NCBI RefSeq assembly: GCF_007752135.1
Contig: NZ_CP036298.1
Span: forward strand, 6,324,859-6,388,858
Source: Aureliella helgolandensis
Lineage (GTDB): Bacteria; Planctomycetota; Planctomycetia; Pirellulales; Pirellulaceae
Reading direction: 5' to 3'
Length of the DNA: 64,000 nucleotides
In this document: positions 47,517 to 57,026 of the stretch, in pieces
Layout: every line of letters starts with the position of its first letter
Position numbering within the stretch: position 1 is the stretch's first letter
Program-made: the position numbers and the translations under genes
The notes under the pieces: model-generated
Seen by the model: only the letters and a program-made list of their open reading frames with translations
What the model was told of the DNA's origin: nothing
Database searches by the model: none

Positions 47517-49022
47517 CTACATTTTCAACAATTCTTCGAGCACTGCTTCTTTGTAAAACTCTTCCCAACGGGGAGCGAGAATACAGTCACTATCTTCCTG
47601 CGCCCCGCCGACATTCAGCATCTGTTCCGTAGTAGGAGCGTAGTAAATGTAGCCATTGGTATAGCCGGCCACGAAGGTAAATTCGTCACGTGCCTGTGCC
47701 TTAATGTCCAAACCGATCTGAGCCGTCAATTCCCCAGGAAACGTCGTAAGCACACACTCGGCGATGCGCAGAGTTGTTAAGTTGACATCAACAAACCGAC
47801 TTTGAGCAGCGACATGCTCCGCTTGATGTTTTTTGAGCAGCGCGAGATTGGTGTTGACCCGAGTAATTTCCTCCATGACACGGATGTTATCAATGTATTG
47901 AGCCAAGTTCTTTCGGTTCTCTCGATCTAGGTTTTCCAAGCCTTTCTTTGAAGCCAGTTCATCCCGCAAATAGAGATGCCTGTAGTCCGAAGGAAACTCA
48001 CCTCCAACACCGTACTTTACCAATAAGGGAACAAACGTATCGAAACTCAGGCTAGTCCCACTCAACGACCTCGCAAGGCGACTCTGCAGAATCTCGAGCT
48101 CAATAATCTGCTGAGCATAATCAGCTCTTGGGAGTTGTAGTGTCTTGGCGCGCAGCCCGAGTCGTGAATCGGCTTTCGTCGTGATCTCTCGCACTGCTTT
48201 CAACACGCTCAGCCCCAGACGATTGCCCAGAGGCTCGGCATCTCGAACAACATTGGTCTGCTTGTAATTGACGGGATTGATATCCCCGGCACAACCTTGA
48301 AGAAAAAGCGCAGTGCATCCTCCGCCAAGGCTTTCCTCGATAGCTTTGGAGGCAAAGCCAACCAAATCTGCGGTGTTTCCACCACTTGGAACACCCTGAA
48401 TGGGATGGCATGCAAAATTGTAAACGACAGCCAGGACGCTCCCATCCAAACGATCGAATCGAATTAACCCAATTTCGGGATCGACGGGACCAAGACCTGC
48501 AACTTCATCGTTGGGAGGCATCGCATAGGCATGTCGAATATCAGCTTCCCGCCCACTCTTCAAACGCAAACGTCGATTGACCTGGATCCCGTCTTCCTCC
48601 GCCGCACCAACACCCACTAACACTGGCACTTGTGCTGCTGCCGCTTGCTTGACAGCCTCAATCGTCAATTCTGCAACATCAGCCCTAACGACGCCATGGC
48701 AGTGACTGGCGTTAACAATCAAGCTGTGAGGTGCGACCCCCGTCTCGGCCTCAACACGCTTCTGCACCAGGGGCAAGAAATCATCACCGATTCGTCCAAT
48801 GCCTCCGATCGCTACGGCGTCGACCGTTACGATGGCTAGGCGGACGTCGTCACTCGTCAACACGATCGCTTTGGCATACAGCGGATCATTGCTAGGCCCA
48901 GATTCATAGTCGGTGATGTCCACGGCGGCGGTGCCTGCCAACATACCAGCAGCCACCAACGGTGATGTACTCGTGGCTGCCAAACAAAGAGCACAGACCA
49001 ACCACCCCCATCGATTGCACAT
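47517..49022 (-). CDS. Secreted neutral/alkaline ceramidase-like protein
   Basis: 501 residues. Signal peptide (WLVCALCLAATSTSPLVAAG), then AGTAAVDIT, LIVNASHCHGVV, VYNFACHPIQGVP and FLQGCAGDINPV. The SHCHG and ACHP histidines plus CAGDINP are the zinc-site and core motifs of neutral ceramidase N-terminal domains. The length is shorter than classic ceramidases (which carry an extra Ig-like domain), typical of planctomycete homologues. ATG 49022 has AGGG about 8 nt upstream. Probably an extracytoplasmic amidase; ceramide is not certain as substrate. Confidence 0.87.
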   Translation of the reverse strand: MCNRWGWLVCALCLAATSTSPLVAAGMLAGTAAVDITDYESGPSNDPLYAKAIVLTSDDVRLAIVTVDAVAIGGIGRIGDDFLPLVQKRVEAETGVAPHSLIVNASHCHGVVRADVAELTIEAVKQAAAAQVPVLVGVGAAEEDGIQVNRRLRLKSGREADIRHAYAMPPNDEVAGLGPVDPEIGLIRFDRLDGSVLAVVYNFACHPIQGVPSGGNTADLVGFASKAIEESLGGGCTALFLQGCAGDINPVNYKQTNVVRDAEPLGNRLGLSVLKAVREITTKADSRLGLRAKTLQLPRADYAQQIIELEILQSRLARSLSGTSLSFDTFVPLLVKYGVGGEFPSDYRHLYLRDELASKKGLENLDRENRKNLAQYIDNIRVMEEITRVNTNLALLKKHQAEHVAAQSRFVDVNLTTLRIAECVLTTFPGELTAQIGLDIKAQARDEFTFVAGYTNGYIYYAPTTEQMLNVGGAQEDSDCILAPRWEEFYKEAVLEELLKM

Positions 49023-49341
49023 ATTTCATTCCCTATCCGCGAGCTTCACTTGGCAGCAGGAGTGTTCCCGCTTCGGCGCGTACATTCGGACCGGATTATA
49101 CGGTGAAGAGAGCCACGGTGGGCTCGTGGATGGAGAATGGTGTAGGCAAAAAACGGGTGTTTGCGAAACACGTCGCAGGCTCCTTGATTTCACGATCGAC
49201 AGTTTTTGCCATCAAGCAAGACTCCCGCAGGCCGCAACCCTTGATGAACATCGCTCCAGAACGTTTGTGAGATGCATAGCGTACGCCCACCGGTGCGGAA
49301 GGGTTGGTTAACAGAATTCTTGGATGCCGGTGTCCTTAGTT
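49023..49341. other. Intergenic region left of the insertion sequence
   Basis: About 320 bp. A 64-codon minus-strand open frame (49096-49290) is present with no recognisable domain. The last four bases (AGTT) are the target duplication of the IS. Confidence 0.4.
49338..49341. repeat. Target-site duplication AGTT, left copy
   Basis: Matches AGTT at 51151-51154 on the other side of the element. Confidence 0.6.
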
Positions 49342-51150
49342 AGTGTCTGTCCGGAAATTGCCTTGCTGGAGGATTTCACGCAGTCAGATGCTATCAGACA
49401 ATCAGGAAGAGTTGCCTTCGCTTCGCATTCATTGCCGCTAGGTGAAGTCAAATCCAGCCGTTTTGACCGACTTTGCGTCGCTGGCGCGGACCGGTAGCCA
49501 GCTGGCTAATTCAAAAGTGACGAACCTCAGTCACATGCCCTAAGCCGCTTTGCGTTTGCTCTGTGCTGCCGATGCATTGGGGCGTTGTTTAGAAAGCAGT
49601 AGCTTTCCAAGCGTGTGTATATTGCGACCTAGAATCGCTAATCCCAAATAGCGTTCAAAGCCGAGTTCAGTCCGGTCGCGACAACGCTTCAAACCATTGC
49701 CCCGCTGTAACACTCCGATCGCTGCCTCGATGCCTGAGTGGTGTAGTCGGGTTCGGTGAAATTTAACACTTTCGTTCTTAATCCGCTGTGCGTATTCACC
49801 AGGAGCCCGCGGTAGTACGCATACATCTTCGATTATCTGCTGCAGATTTGATTCATTTTCCGCTGAATAGAAACCTCGGTCAAAAGACGCGGTGTGAATC
49901 TCGCCTGCGTGCTTCTTCTGAGCCAACTTCGTTTGTTCCACCACGACATCCTGGTCACGCACGTCGCGAGCCATCAAGTGATAGTGACTAATGAAACCAG
50001 CACCATCCTCGTAAACCAAAGCCAATCGACCATATTGATTGGGTTGTCCGGCTTTGCCGCGACGGTAAAGCTGCGTGTGTGTTTCGAACAAGCTGAACAG
50101 CTTGTCGCAATTGGGGACTGACTCACCCAATAGGACACGCCGACGCGCCGTATCGCAAACCTGCTCGGTCAGTCCTGTCCAATGTTCGATTGTTGTGATT
50201 AGGGACAGAGTTACTGTGGATGCACCGAGAGATTTCGCCTCATTCGTCAGTGATTTCGCTCGCTCGAGCAAAAGTGCTACGCGTTGCAGCAGGTCGCGAT
50301 AACGCGATTCCAAGGCTTCCTTTTTGCGTGAGCTCTTGCTGGCAGCAATCCGTCCTATCTGCTGCTTTAAGCTCTTGATCTTCTTGACTAGATGCCCCAC
50401 TTGTCTCCATCCTGTGGTCTCAAGCTGTTGCGCCAACTCAACACAGAACGGAATGAACTTGCGAACACCGTCGTAGATCAAACTGCTCTCTGTCGGATAG
50501 TGAATGTTAGTTTCAATAACAAATGAATCAGCCCGAACTGTGGAACTGGCATCGGGAGCAATGCTCTGGCCAGCGGTGACGATAGCTTGGTTGATCTTAC
50601 TAATCGTCTCAGGTTTGAGCAGACAGATGGTATCGCGTATGCGTCTGAAAGTGAAACCGTCGGTGTCTTGCCAGTCGCCGATTCCCATGATTCCGCGGAG
50701 ACGCCGATGATTCTCGACTTGATCCTGTAGTTTGTCGTAATCAAGATTACATCCAAGTCTGACTGCTGCAAGCACAACAACATGCCAATCGTCTATGCCT
50801 GGCCTTCCAACATCCCGTCGAGAGTCTTGGTTTAGATCCGCAGCGACAGCCTGAACGACTTTCGTTCTCAACTTGGCATTGGTATAAAGATATTGAAGCC
50901 CGAGCAAGACGGGCACGATTTCATCGCGAGATTCCAAGTTGAGTTCAACTTGTGCGATAGGGCTGCAATCGAAGCGTTGCTGTTTTTGATATGGCTTGCG
51001 AACCACTTCTACTCCTCGAAGATTAAGCGTTTGGACCTGTTTTAGTCAACAAATTCAACGCTCGAACTCGCTCGCGGGTTCGTTCTTCGGGGAGCTTTTT
51101 TGAAAATTAGCCAATAATTTACAGACGCTTTTAATTTCCGGACGGACACT
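49342..51150 (-). mobile_element. Complete insertion sequence, ISNCY-like, 1.8 kb
   Basis: Bounded by inverted repeats AGTGTCTGTCCGGAAATT (49342-49359) and, inverted, AGTGTCCGTCCGGAAATT (51133-51150), one mismatch in 18. AGTT directly before the left end (49338-49341) is repeated directly after the right end (51151-51154), a 4-bp target-site duplication. One intact transposase. The preserved duplication means the copy arrived recently or has not been rearranged. Confidence 0.85.
49540..51006 (-). CDS. Transposase, ISNCY/IS1202-like
   Basis: 488 residues. DDE-type: VRADSFVIETNIHYPTESSL carries the first Asp region, then SFDRGFYSAENESNL (second Asp) and RLHHSGIEAAIGVLQRGNGL (glutamate). A helical N-terminus (DDWHVVVLAAVRLGCNLDYD) and an Arg/Lys-rich coiled insert (about 205-265) separate the parts. 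This matches the ISNCY group rather than IS5 or IS1182, though the exact family needs ISfinder. ATG or GTG near 51006; no frameshift. Confidence 0.85.
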   Translation of the reverse strand: MVRKPYQKQQRFDCSPIAQVELNLESRDEIVPVLLGLQYLYTNAKLRTKVVQAVAADLNQDSRRDVGRPGIDDWHVVVLAAVRLGCNLDYDKLQDQVENHRRLRGIMGIGDWQDTDGFTFRRIRDTICLLKPETISKINQAIVTAGQSIAPDASSTVRADSFVIETNIHYPTESSLIYDGVRKFIPFCVELAQQLETTGWRQVGHLVKKIKSLKQQIGRIAASKSSRKKEALESRYRDLLQRVALLLERAKSLTNEAKSLGASTVTLSLITTIEHWTGLTEQVCDTARRRVLLGESVPNCDKLFSLFETHTQLYRRGKAGQPNQYGRLALVYEDGAGFISHYHLMARDVRDQDVVVEQTKLAQKKHAGEIHTASFDRGFYSAENESNLQQIIEDVCVLPRAPGEYAQRIKNESVKFHRTRLHHSGIEAAIGVLQRGNGLKRCRDRTELGFERYLGLAILGRNIHTLGKLLLSKQRPNASAAQSKRKAA

Positions 51151-51395
51151 AGTTACCACCCCATCGGTTCGGAAGCCCTATCGTGCCGCAAGCCACTACA
51201 GAGCGTCGTGCATTCCCCCGAGAGCTGCTCCAGAATTGAGGCGAACCGAATTCGAAGAGTGTCTTTCGGTCTATAATTGTCATGCATTGGCGATGAATAA
51301 AAGACAAGCTACGCCGAACACCAACCTCGATTTGACTACAATTTTACGAGTTGCTAATTACTAGCGCATCGCTATTTCCAGGGAAGCATTGCCTT

Positions 51396-52874
51396 ATGAA
51401 CCGACTCCACCAGTCGATTGGAATCTTGAGTCTTTGGTTGTTGGCCGCCACGGGCAGAGCTGCACCTCCCAATGTGGTTTTCATTCTGAGCGATGACCAT
51501 CGATTCGACTTTATGGGATGCGTCGAATCCTGCCCCTCCTTCTTGGAAACCCCCAATCTCGATCGGATGGCGGCGGCAGGAGCTCATTTTCAAAATGCAT
51601 TTGTAACAACCTCCCTTTGCTCACCAAGCCGGGCCTCCATTCTTTCGGGCCAGTATATGCACCGGCACCGCGTGGTCGACAACCAACGGGGAATTCCTGC
51701 TGGTACTCACTTTTTCCCCGAACGCTTGCAGCAAGCAGGCTACCAAACCGCTTTTGTTGGCAAATGGCACATGGGGCACGACGATGACGCTCCCCGCGCC
51801 GGTTTTGACCACTGGGTGAGCTTCCCCGGGCAAGGCGTCTACAATAATCCAACTCTCAATATCAATGGGCAACGAGAAGAATTTGCAGGCTATACCACCG
51901 ACGTCCTAACCGACCAGGCGCTCAACTGGCTGGAGCATCGCAGTGCGCAGTCCGCCCCCTTCATGATGTACCTCTCCTACAAAGCCGTGCATTACCCGTT
52001 TCAGCCCGCGCCGCGGCACGACCAGAGGTATGCTGGCAAGAACATTGACTATCCCGATACGATGGCAAATACCGAACGCAACTATCGGACACAACCACGC
52101 TGGGTGCTTGATCGGCGGTTCAGCATTCATGGTGTTGACCACATGCAAACCGGACCATTCGATCAAGATCCGGTCCCCGATTTCGACGAACTGTATCACA
52201 ACTACTGCGAAACCGTGCACGGTTTGGATGAGAACATCGGCCGGGTCCTAAACGCTTTGGAGGAAAACGGGCAACTAGAAAACACCTTCGTATTTTACAT
52301 GGGTGATAATGGATTCCACCTGGGCGAGCATGGGTTTTACGACAAACGGGATGCGTTTGAAACGTCGATACGGGTTCCATTGCTGGTCATGGCACCTGGA
52401 CGAATTCCTGCCGGGACAACCTACAATCAGATGGTCCAAAACATCGACATTGCCCCCACCATCCTCGAGCTATGCGGCGTCCAGGTACCGGCGGGATCCA
52501 TGGACGGCCGATCGATGCAGCCGCTGTGGTCGTCGACGAACTCAGCCAGCGTTTCTTGGCGTAATCACTTGTTGTATGAGTACCACTGGGAATGGAATTT
52601 CCCTGCCACGCCCACCACGTTGGCAATCCGCACCGATCGCTACAAATACATCTACTACCATGGTGCATGGGATCAGGATGGTTTTTACGACCTACAGACC
52701 GATCCAGTAGAACGCCACAATCTCATCGATGTCCCAGCCTTTCAGGAGCAGATTCTCGCCCTGCGAAACCAGCTGTTTGAGGAGCTTGAGGATCGGGGAG
52801 GCCTCGTGCTCCCCATGCGGCCGCCTGCGGGCGAAAGACTCGATCAACGCAAGCGTTCGTCCAGCAGCCATTGA
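51396..52874 (+). CDS. Secreted sulfatase (second copy, CSPSR type)
   Basis: 492 residues from ATG 51396, which begins a signal peptide (LHQSIGILSLWLLAATGRA). Metal ligands in FILSDDHRFDF; formylglycine precursor Cys75 in LCSPSRASILSG; VGKWHMGHDDD; and DNGFHLGEHGFYDKR. Differs in active-site motif (CSPSR) and neighbours from the sulfatase at 36.6-38.1 kb (CNPTR), so it is not a recent duplicate. Requires a formylglycine-generating enzyme or anaerobic maturase encoded elsewhere. Target glycan unknown. Confidence 0.9.
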   Translation: MNRLHQSIGILSLWLLAATGRAAPPNVVFILSDDHRFDFMGCVESCPSFLETPNLDRMAAAGAHFQNAFVTTSLCSPSRASILSGQYMHRHRVVDNQRGIPAGTHFFPERLQQAGYQTAFVGKWHMGHDDDAPRAGFDHWVSFPGQGVYNNPTLNINGQREEFAGYTTDVLTDQALNWLEHRSAQSAPFMMYLSYKAVHYPFQPAPRHDQRYAGKNIDYPDTMANTERNYRTQPRWVLDRRFSIHGVDHMQTGPFDQDPVPDFDELYHNYCETVHGLDENIGRVLNALEENGQLENTFVFYMGDNGFHLGEHGFYDKRDAFETSIRVPLLVMAPGRIPAGTTYNQMVQNIDIAPTILELCGVQVPAGSMDGRSMQPLWSSTNSASVSWRNHLLYEYHWEWNFPATPTTLAIRTDRYKYIYYHGAWDQDGFYDLQTDPVERHNLIDVPAFQEQILALRNQLFEELEDRGGLVLPMRPPAGERLDQRKRSSSSH

Positions 52875-52897
52875 CAGAATTGGCTACCGCAGCAGGA

Positions 52898-52925
52898 CCA
52901 ACGGAACAAGGCCAACGGAACAAGG
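52898..52925. repeat. Tandem 14-bp direct repeat
   Basis: Two perfect copies of CCAACGGAACAAGG, followed by a degenerate third. Lies just after the sulfatase stop. Confidence 0.6.
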
Positions 52926-52950
52926 CCACTGAGACAAGTGCCAACTGAAC

Positions 52951-52972
52951 GAGCCCCTGCTGAATGGGGCTC
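52951..52972. terminator. Hairpin between convergent genes
   Basis: GAGCCCC (52951-52957) and GGGGCTC (52966-52972) form a 7-bp stem with an 8-nt loop between the convergent sulfatase and secretin-N genes. Could act in both directions. Confidence 0.5.
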
Positions 52973-53061
52973 GGGTAAGGAGTCGCCTGCTAGTAGAGCT
53001 ACACGCAGTAAACGTTGAGCGAATTCCTAGACGCCAAACGAGTCGCAATGGGGCATATGCG

Positions 53062-54204
53062 TTACCGGTCGCGGTCGCGTCGGCCGCGACGTTGATTGTC
53101 TTGAGCCTGCTGTTCGGCCTGCTGCTGTTGTTGTTCCTGGGCTTGCTGTTGCTGGGCATTTTGCTGATTGGGCTGCGGCTTGGGCGGGGCTAAGAGGCGT
53201 TCGAGGGCTTCTTTCACCGATTTACCACTCATGCCAGGTGATAATGCGTAGACCTCCATGGCGCCCTCGCGCTGAGCGGCGTCATCCAGCTCATGGATCA
53301 TCTTCACGATGATTTCCAACAGGGGCCGCCCTTCGGCAGAGACCAAGATTGAATTGGTGACCGAATCAACGCCCAGCGACAGCTTCCCCTTAAAGCTAAA
53401 GCTCATGCCGCCACCGGCTTGTACCCCCCCGCCACCGCTGCCGCGCTTCGACTCCTCGTCTCCCTCTTGGAACGCCTTGTCATTTGCACTGAGCAGGTCA
53501 CGATAAGCTTCCTTGAGGGCGCTGGCGATTGAATCCGCGCGCGAGTATTGGACTTTGACTAGCTCCGTGTACCGGGCTAGATCCAAATCGCTCTCCGGTT
53601 CCGGCACGTCCCACAACTTGATCAGCTCCTTGATCGTCTGACGATCGAGATCGTCCGCACCAATTACAACAATGGAATTGGTATCGTTGTCGGCAATGAA
53701 TCGGAGCGGGTTTTTCGTTCCCAATTGCCGAGCCTCATCCTTCTTCTGATTATCGTCGAACCCAAAGAAGAACCGCAGGCGGTCATTGCCATCGTCTTGG
53801 CTCTCATCTTCAAAATACTCGTCCAAATTCAACTTTACCCAGGACGCCCGCGCATACTTAATATTGAACACGTCATAGGCACGACGCGGTGGACGATTGT
53901 TCCGCATGATCTCCTCCAATCGATCCAGCGCGGCAGGATCGTTGGATTGCAGGATTAGATTCCCCGCCTCATCTACGGTGATCACCACAGGTGGCGGAGC
54001 GGCCGAATTGGCTGCGGCAGAGTCGCTGGCTGCTTGCCCAGCTACCTCCCCTTGTCCAACTGGCCCCGGCCCGGGCCGCTCTTGACCAAACGCAGCAGTC
54101 AGCATCATGAGACCAAACGCAAGTGTTCTAGCCCCAAATCTGAGCGTTGCGATTAACCTTACATTGCGGTGTTTCACTGAACTGAGTTCCATAGCGTCGG
54201 TCAT
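53062..54204 (-). CDS. Secretin N-domain (NolW-like) protein with Gln-rich tail
   Basis: 380 residues from ATG 54204 (ATG 54192 and TTG 54222 are alternatives). After a signal peptide (ARTLAFGLMMLTAAFGQ) come two or three secretin N-type repeats: YDVFNIKYARASWVKLNL, NSIVVIGADDLDRQTIKELI, VKVQYSRADSIASALKEAY and NSILVSAEGRPLLEIIVKM. The C-terminus is a low-complexity Gln stretch ending in basic residues (NQRRGRRDRDR). There is no pore-forming secretin domain, so it cannot itself be a secretin; it may bind a secretion system or be a planctomycete-specific periplasmic scaffold. An 11-C tract lies about 90 bp upstream. Confidence 0.82.
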   Translation of the reverse strand: MTDAMELSSVKHRNVRLIATLRFGARTLAFGLMMLTAAFGQERPGPGPVGQGEVAGQAASDSAAANSAAPPPVVITVDEAGNLILQSNDPAALDRLEEIMRNNRPPRRAYDVFNIKYARASWVKLNLDEYFEDESQDDGNDRLRFFFGFDDNQKKDEARQLGTKNPLRFIADNDTNSIVVIGADDLDRQTIKELIKLWDVPEPESDLDLARYTELVKVQYSRADSIASALKEAYRDLLSANDKAFQEGDEESKRGSGGGGVQAGGGMSFSFKGKLSLGVDSVTNSILVSAEGRPLLEIIVKMIHELDDAAQREGAMEVYALSPGMSGKSVKEALERLLAPPKPQPNQQNAQQQQAQEQQQQQAEQQAQDNQRRGRRDRDR

Positions 54205-54295
54205 GGTGCTGGAGAATTTCAAGTCTTGATTATGGATGGTTTACATGCACATTTCCACTAAATAACCTTGTGAACGGCCAAAAGCGCGGCGCACG

Positions 54296-54306
54296 CCCCC
54301 CCCCCC
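54296..54306. repeat. Homopolymeric tract of 11 C
   Basis: An uninterrupted run of 11 C between the divergent secretin-N gene and the small conserved gene, about 92 bp upstream of the former's ATG. Confidence 0.85.
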
Positions 54307-54454
54307 ACACAACTAGGCCCACAAGCTCAACGGTTGGGAAGCCGAACCATGTTCGCTCCCCCGAGTAATCTACGGGTTCCAGCGATATGGACTTGTGCTA
54401 AGATCGAAACTTGCAGGCGCACACCTAGAATCAATCGCATGGAGGCTTCCCCCT

Positions 54455-54739
54455 TTGAACCCTGTATACCAAGTCGGTGATTGGGTCGTCTATACAAAGC
54501 AAAAAGTCAGCCCCTCTCCAGGTCGGAGAGCCCAAGACGTCGCACCGGCCGCCAAAGGAGAGTTGTACTCGTATATCGTGGAAAAATACTGGACGGTCTG
54601 CGATGTCCTCGAGGACGGACAAGTGAAACTCAGGACCCGCCGCGGAAAAGAGCATCTGGTAAAACCCACCGACCCCATGCTGCGGAAGGCCTCCATCTTC
54701 GAGCGGATTCTCTTGCGCAAACGATTTCCGGCCAACTAG
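54455..54739 (+). CDS. Small conserved planctomycete-type protein, function unknown
   Basis: 94 residues from TTG 54455, which has GGAGG 9 nt upstream; the frame also contains an upstream start at 54395. The protein begins VYQVGDWVVYTKQKVSPSPG, then YIVEKYWTVCDVLEDGQVKL and RTRRGKEHLV, a small beta-barrel-like (CarD/SH3-like) pattern seen in hypothetical proteins of planctomycetes. It probably binds nucleic acid or RNA polymerase, but this is speculative. Confidence 0.65.
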   Translation: MNPVYQVGDWVVYTKQKVSPSPGRRAQDVAPAAKGELYSYIVEKYWTVCDVLEDGQVKLRTRRGKEHLVKPTDPMLRKASIFERILLRKRFPAN

Positions 54740-54981
54740 CAGGCGTCCCCAGGGCGTTTGTGGCACCTTGGAACGAATTGCAACGCTGCTCTCGCTGGAG
54801 CGCAAACGGTATTGGGAACTCCCAACCCGAAACTTTGCTGCCCTCCTAGGGTTAGAGTTTATGGCGTTTCCACTGGCAGTTGGCCACTTTTTGCGGTCTG
54901 ACTTCTCGCGTTAGAGACTAGAATTGAGTCCTCTAGGTTGCGCTGGTCTTATTTTCAAACACAACTTTCAGGGTTGTTGAA

Positions 54982-56367
54982 ATGCGAATGCTTCTCACTC
55001 TCACCATTCTGTTTGCCTTGTCCATTCCCCCAGCACTGGCTCAACCTCCCGGTGGAGGAGGAGAACGTGGAGAGCGTGGCGGTGGCGGCAGTCGTGGCGG
55101 TGGAGGAGAGCGGGGCGGAGGGCCCCCTGGAGGAGGGTTCGGCGGGGGCTCGCGCGGCGGCGGTGAAACGGGACGTGGCGGTGCTCCCAGCCGAGGTGGA
55201 GCACCTAGCCGCGGTGGAGATTCGCGCGGTGGCGGCGGTTTCAACCCAGCCGACATGATCCGTCGGTTTGACCGCAACGGGAACAATATGATCGATCCCG
55301 ATGAAGCCCAGGGCCCAGCTCAGTTCTTCCTGCAACGAATGGCGCAGAACAACCCTAAAATCGATCTTAAGAAACCAGTGCCCATCGACCTGATCACCGG
55401 TGAGATGGACAAGATGCGAGGTGGCGGGGGAGATAGCTCAGACGGCAAAGCGAACAGCGACGAACCACAACTCTTAGTCCCCGATTTCAGCCTTGCGACC
55501 ACTCCCGAACCGCTCCTTGGATTCGGAGCCGGTTCCTCGCTCTTCAACGTACGCGTCGAAGAGCGTGATCTCAAAGAGGCCCAAGAGCGGATGCGGCGTT
55601 ATGACCGCAATAAGGATGGACAATTGGATGCAGACGAGCTTCGCAGTGGAAGATGGTCAGATGATCCCATGCAATACGATCGCAATCGCGATGGCAAACT
55701 TTCCGCATCAGAAATGGCCCTGCGCTACGCGAACCGGCGGGTCAGTGAAGAATCCAACGCCTCGGCAAGCGGCAACAACTCGCGCTCGAATAACAATTCG
55801 CGCGGTGGATGGGGGCGTGGCGATAGCAACGGTTGGAGGCAGGCAGGCCGTGAAGAGGAGGAAACTCAAGTCGCTGACCGTTTCGGAGATGCCAAGAGCT
55901 ATCGTCTAGGGGGAGCTTCCGGCACGGCCGGGCAAGGCTTGCCGGACTTCTTCAACCAACGCGATGCCAACGCCGATGGCCAGGTGATGATGAGTGAATT
56001 CAGCAGCTCTTGGGATACGGAGACGTTGGCTGAGTTCCTGAAATGGGACCTCAATAGCGATGGAATTATTGAAGCCCGCGAATGCTTAGCAGCACTCAAG
56101 GGCGGTGTCCGCGTATCGGGCAGTAGCACTACGGATACAGCTAAGAAATCGGGCGGTTCCTCGTCCTCCCGTAGCTCCACCTCGGCAGCAATCGGAGGAA
56201 CGGAAATGGAGTGGGCTACGCGTCAGATTAGCAAATACGATCGCAACAACGACGGACAACTGACGGCTGATGAGTGGGAAAAGATGCTGCTTAAGCCCGT
56301 GGGGGCAGACTACGATGGCGATGGAGTCATCACCGTCGAAGAGTATGCCAAGTTTCGGAGCGAGTAA
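54982..56367 (+). CDS. Secreted Gly/Arg-rich EF-hand protein
   Basis: 461 residues. Signal peptide (RMLLTLTILFALSIPPALA), then about 65 residues of Gly/Arg-rich repeats (GGGGERGERGGGGSRGG), then seven EF-hand loops with the D-x-D/N-x-D/N-G pattern: DRNGNNMIDPDE, DRNKDGQLDADE, DRNRDGKLSASE, DANADGQVMMSE, DLNSDGIIEARE, DRNNDGQLTADE and DYDGDGVITVEE, separated by Ser/Asn-rich linkers. Likely extracellular calcium binding. EF-hand proteins are expanded in planctomycetes. The low-complexity region is nearly pure Gly/Arg, so slippage is possible. Confidence 0.88.
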   Translation: MRMLLTLTILFALSIPPALAQPPGGGGERGERGGGGSRGGGGERGGGPPGGGFGGGSRGGGETGRGGAPSRGGAPSRGGDSRGGGGFNPADMIRRFDRNGNNMIDPDEAQGPAQFFLQRMAQNNPKIDLKKPVPIDLITGEMDKMRGGGGDSSDGKANSDEPQLLVPDFSLATTPEPLLGFGAGSSLFNVRVEERDLKEAQERMRRYDRNKDGQLDADELRSGRWSDDPMQYDRNRDGKLSASEMALRYANRRVSEESNASASGNNSRSNNNSRGGWGRGDSNGWRQAGREEEETQVADRFGDAKSYRLGGASGTAGQGLPDFFNQRDANADGQVMMSEFSSSWDTETLAEFLKWDLNSDGIIEARECLAALKGGVRVSGSSTTDTAKKSGGSSSSRSSTSAAIGGTEMEWATRQISKYDRNNDGQLTADEWEKMLLKPVGADYDGDGVITVEEYAKFRSE

Positions 56368-56408
56368 CCAGCGTTTGCGTTGCAAGTCACGATCGGCGTT
56401 TGGGGCAG

Positions 56409-56978
56409 TTAAGCCATCTGCACTTCAGCGATCTTAAACAGGGTCTCGACCCTCTGAAAGCCGAACCGTTCGTAGAGCCGGATCGCTGCCACATTCTGCA
56501 CCGTGACTTCCAGATTTACAAATCGGCAGTTGGCTTCTCGAAATCCCTCAAGAGCCGCTGCCAGTAGCGTCCGCCCCAGTCCCATGTCGCGGCACTCTGG
56601 GTGGACACCAATATTCTGTATGGCTCCTTCGTGAGAGGCAGACAGGAGGCCTTGGATTGTTCCGCAAGGCTGGATGTCGTCCGAAAACTCGTTTTCGCGA
56701 CTAACTAACCAAGTCGCCTGCGGCACAAAATTCTTGCGACGGGTAATCTCTCCCATCAGAGCGCGACAGCCTTCGCGGTCGGCCAAGCACGGAAACACAT
56801 GTGCATCAATCTCCTCGCGAAAACTCGCCCATTTCACTTGCGCGTGATGCTCTAAGAGTTTGGGAGACCAACCGAGCAATCGAAATCCATCGGGCAACCC
56901 GGCAGACTCCAGAGCACTTGCCGGAATTTGATCGAGCCGCAATTCCATCCGGTAGCGTTTAAAATAGGTCACAGCCAT
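56409..56978 (-). CDS. GNAT-family N-acetyltransferase
   Basis: 189 residues. The acetyl-CoA site is IQNIGVHPECRDMGLGRTLL (R/Q-x-x-G-x-G/A), and NVAAIRLYERFGFQRVETLF is the closing strand-helix motif. An N-terminal half of about 75 residues has its own fold, so this is more like a two-GNAT-domain arrangement than minimal RimI. Substrate unknown. ATG 56978 or ATG 56948. Confidence 0.85.
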   Translation of the reverse strand: MAVTYFKRYRMELRLDQIPASALESAGLPDGFRLLGWSPKLLEHHAQVKWASFREEIDAHVFPCLADREGCRALMGEITRRKNFVPQATWLVSRENEFSDDIQPCGTIQGLLSASHEGAIQNIGVHPECRDMGLGRTLLAAALEGFREANCRFVNLEVTVQNVAAIRLYERFGFQRVETLFKIAEVQMA

Positions 56979-57026
56979 CGCGCACCGTGCGGGGAATTAA
57001 TTGAGGAAGTATCGAGGATCTGAACT

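Noticed and set aside
49096-49290. 64-codon minus-strand open frame
   Set aside because: No recognisable domain, no ribosome site; listed only within the gap.
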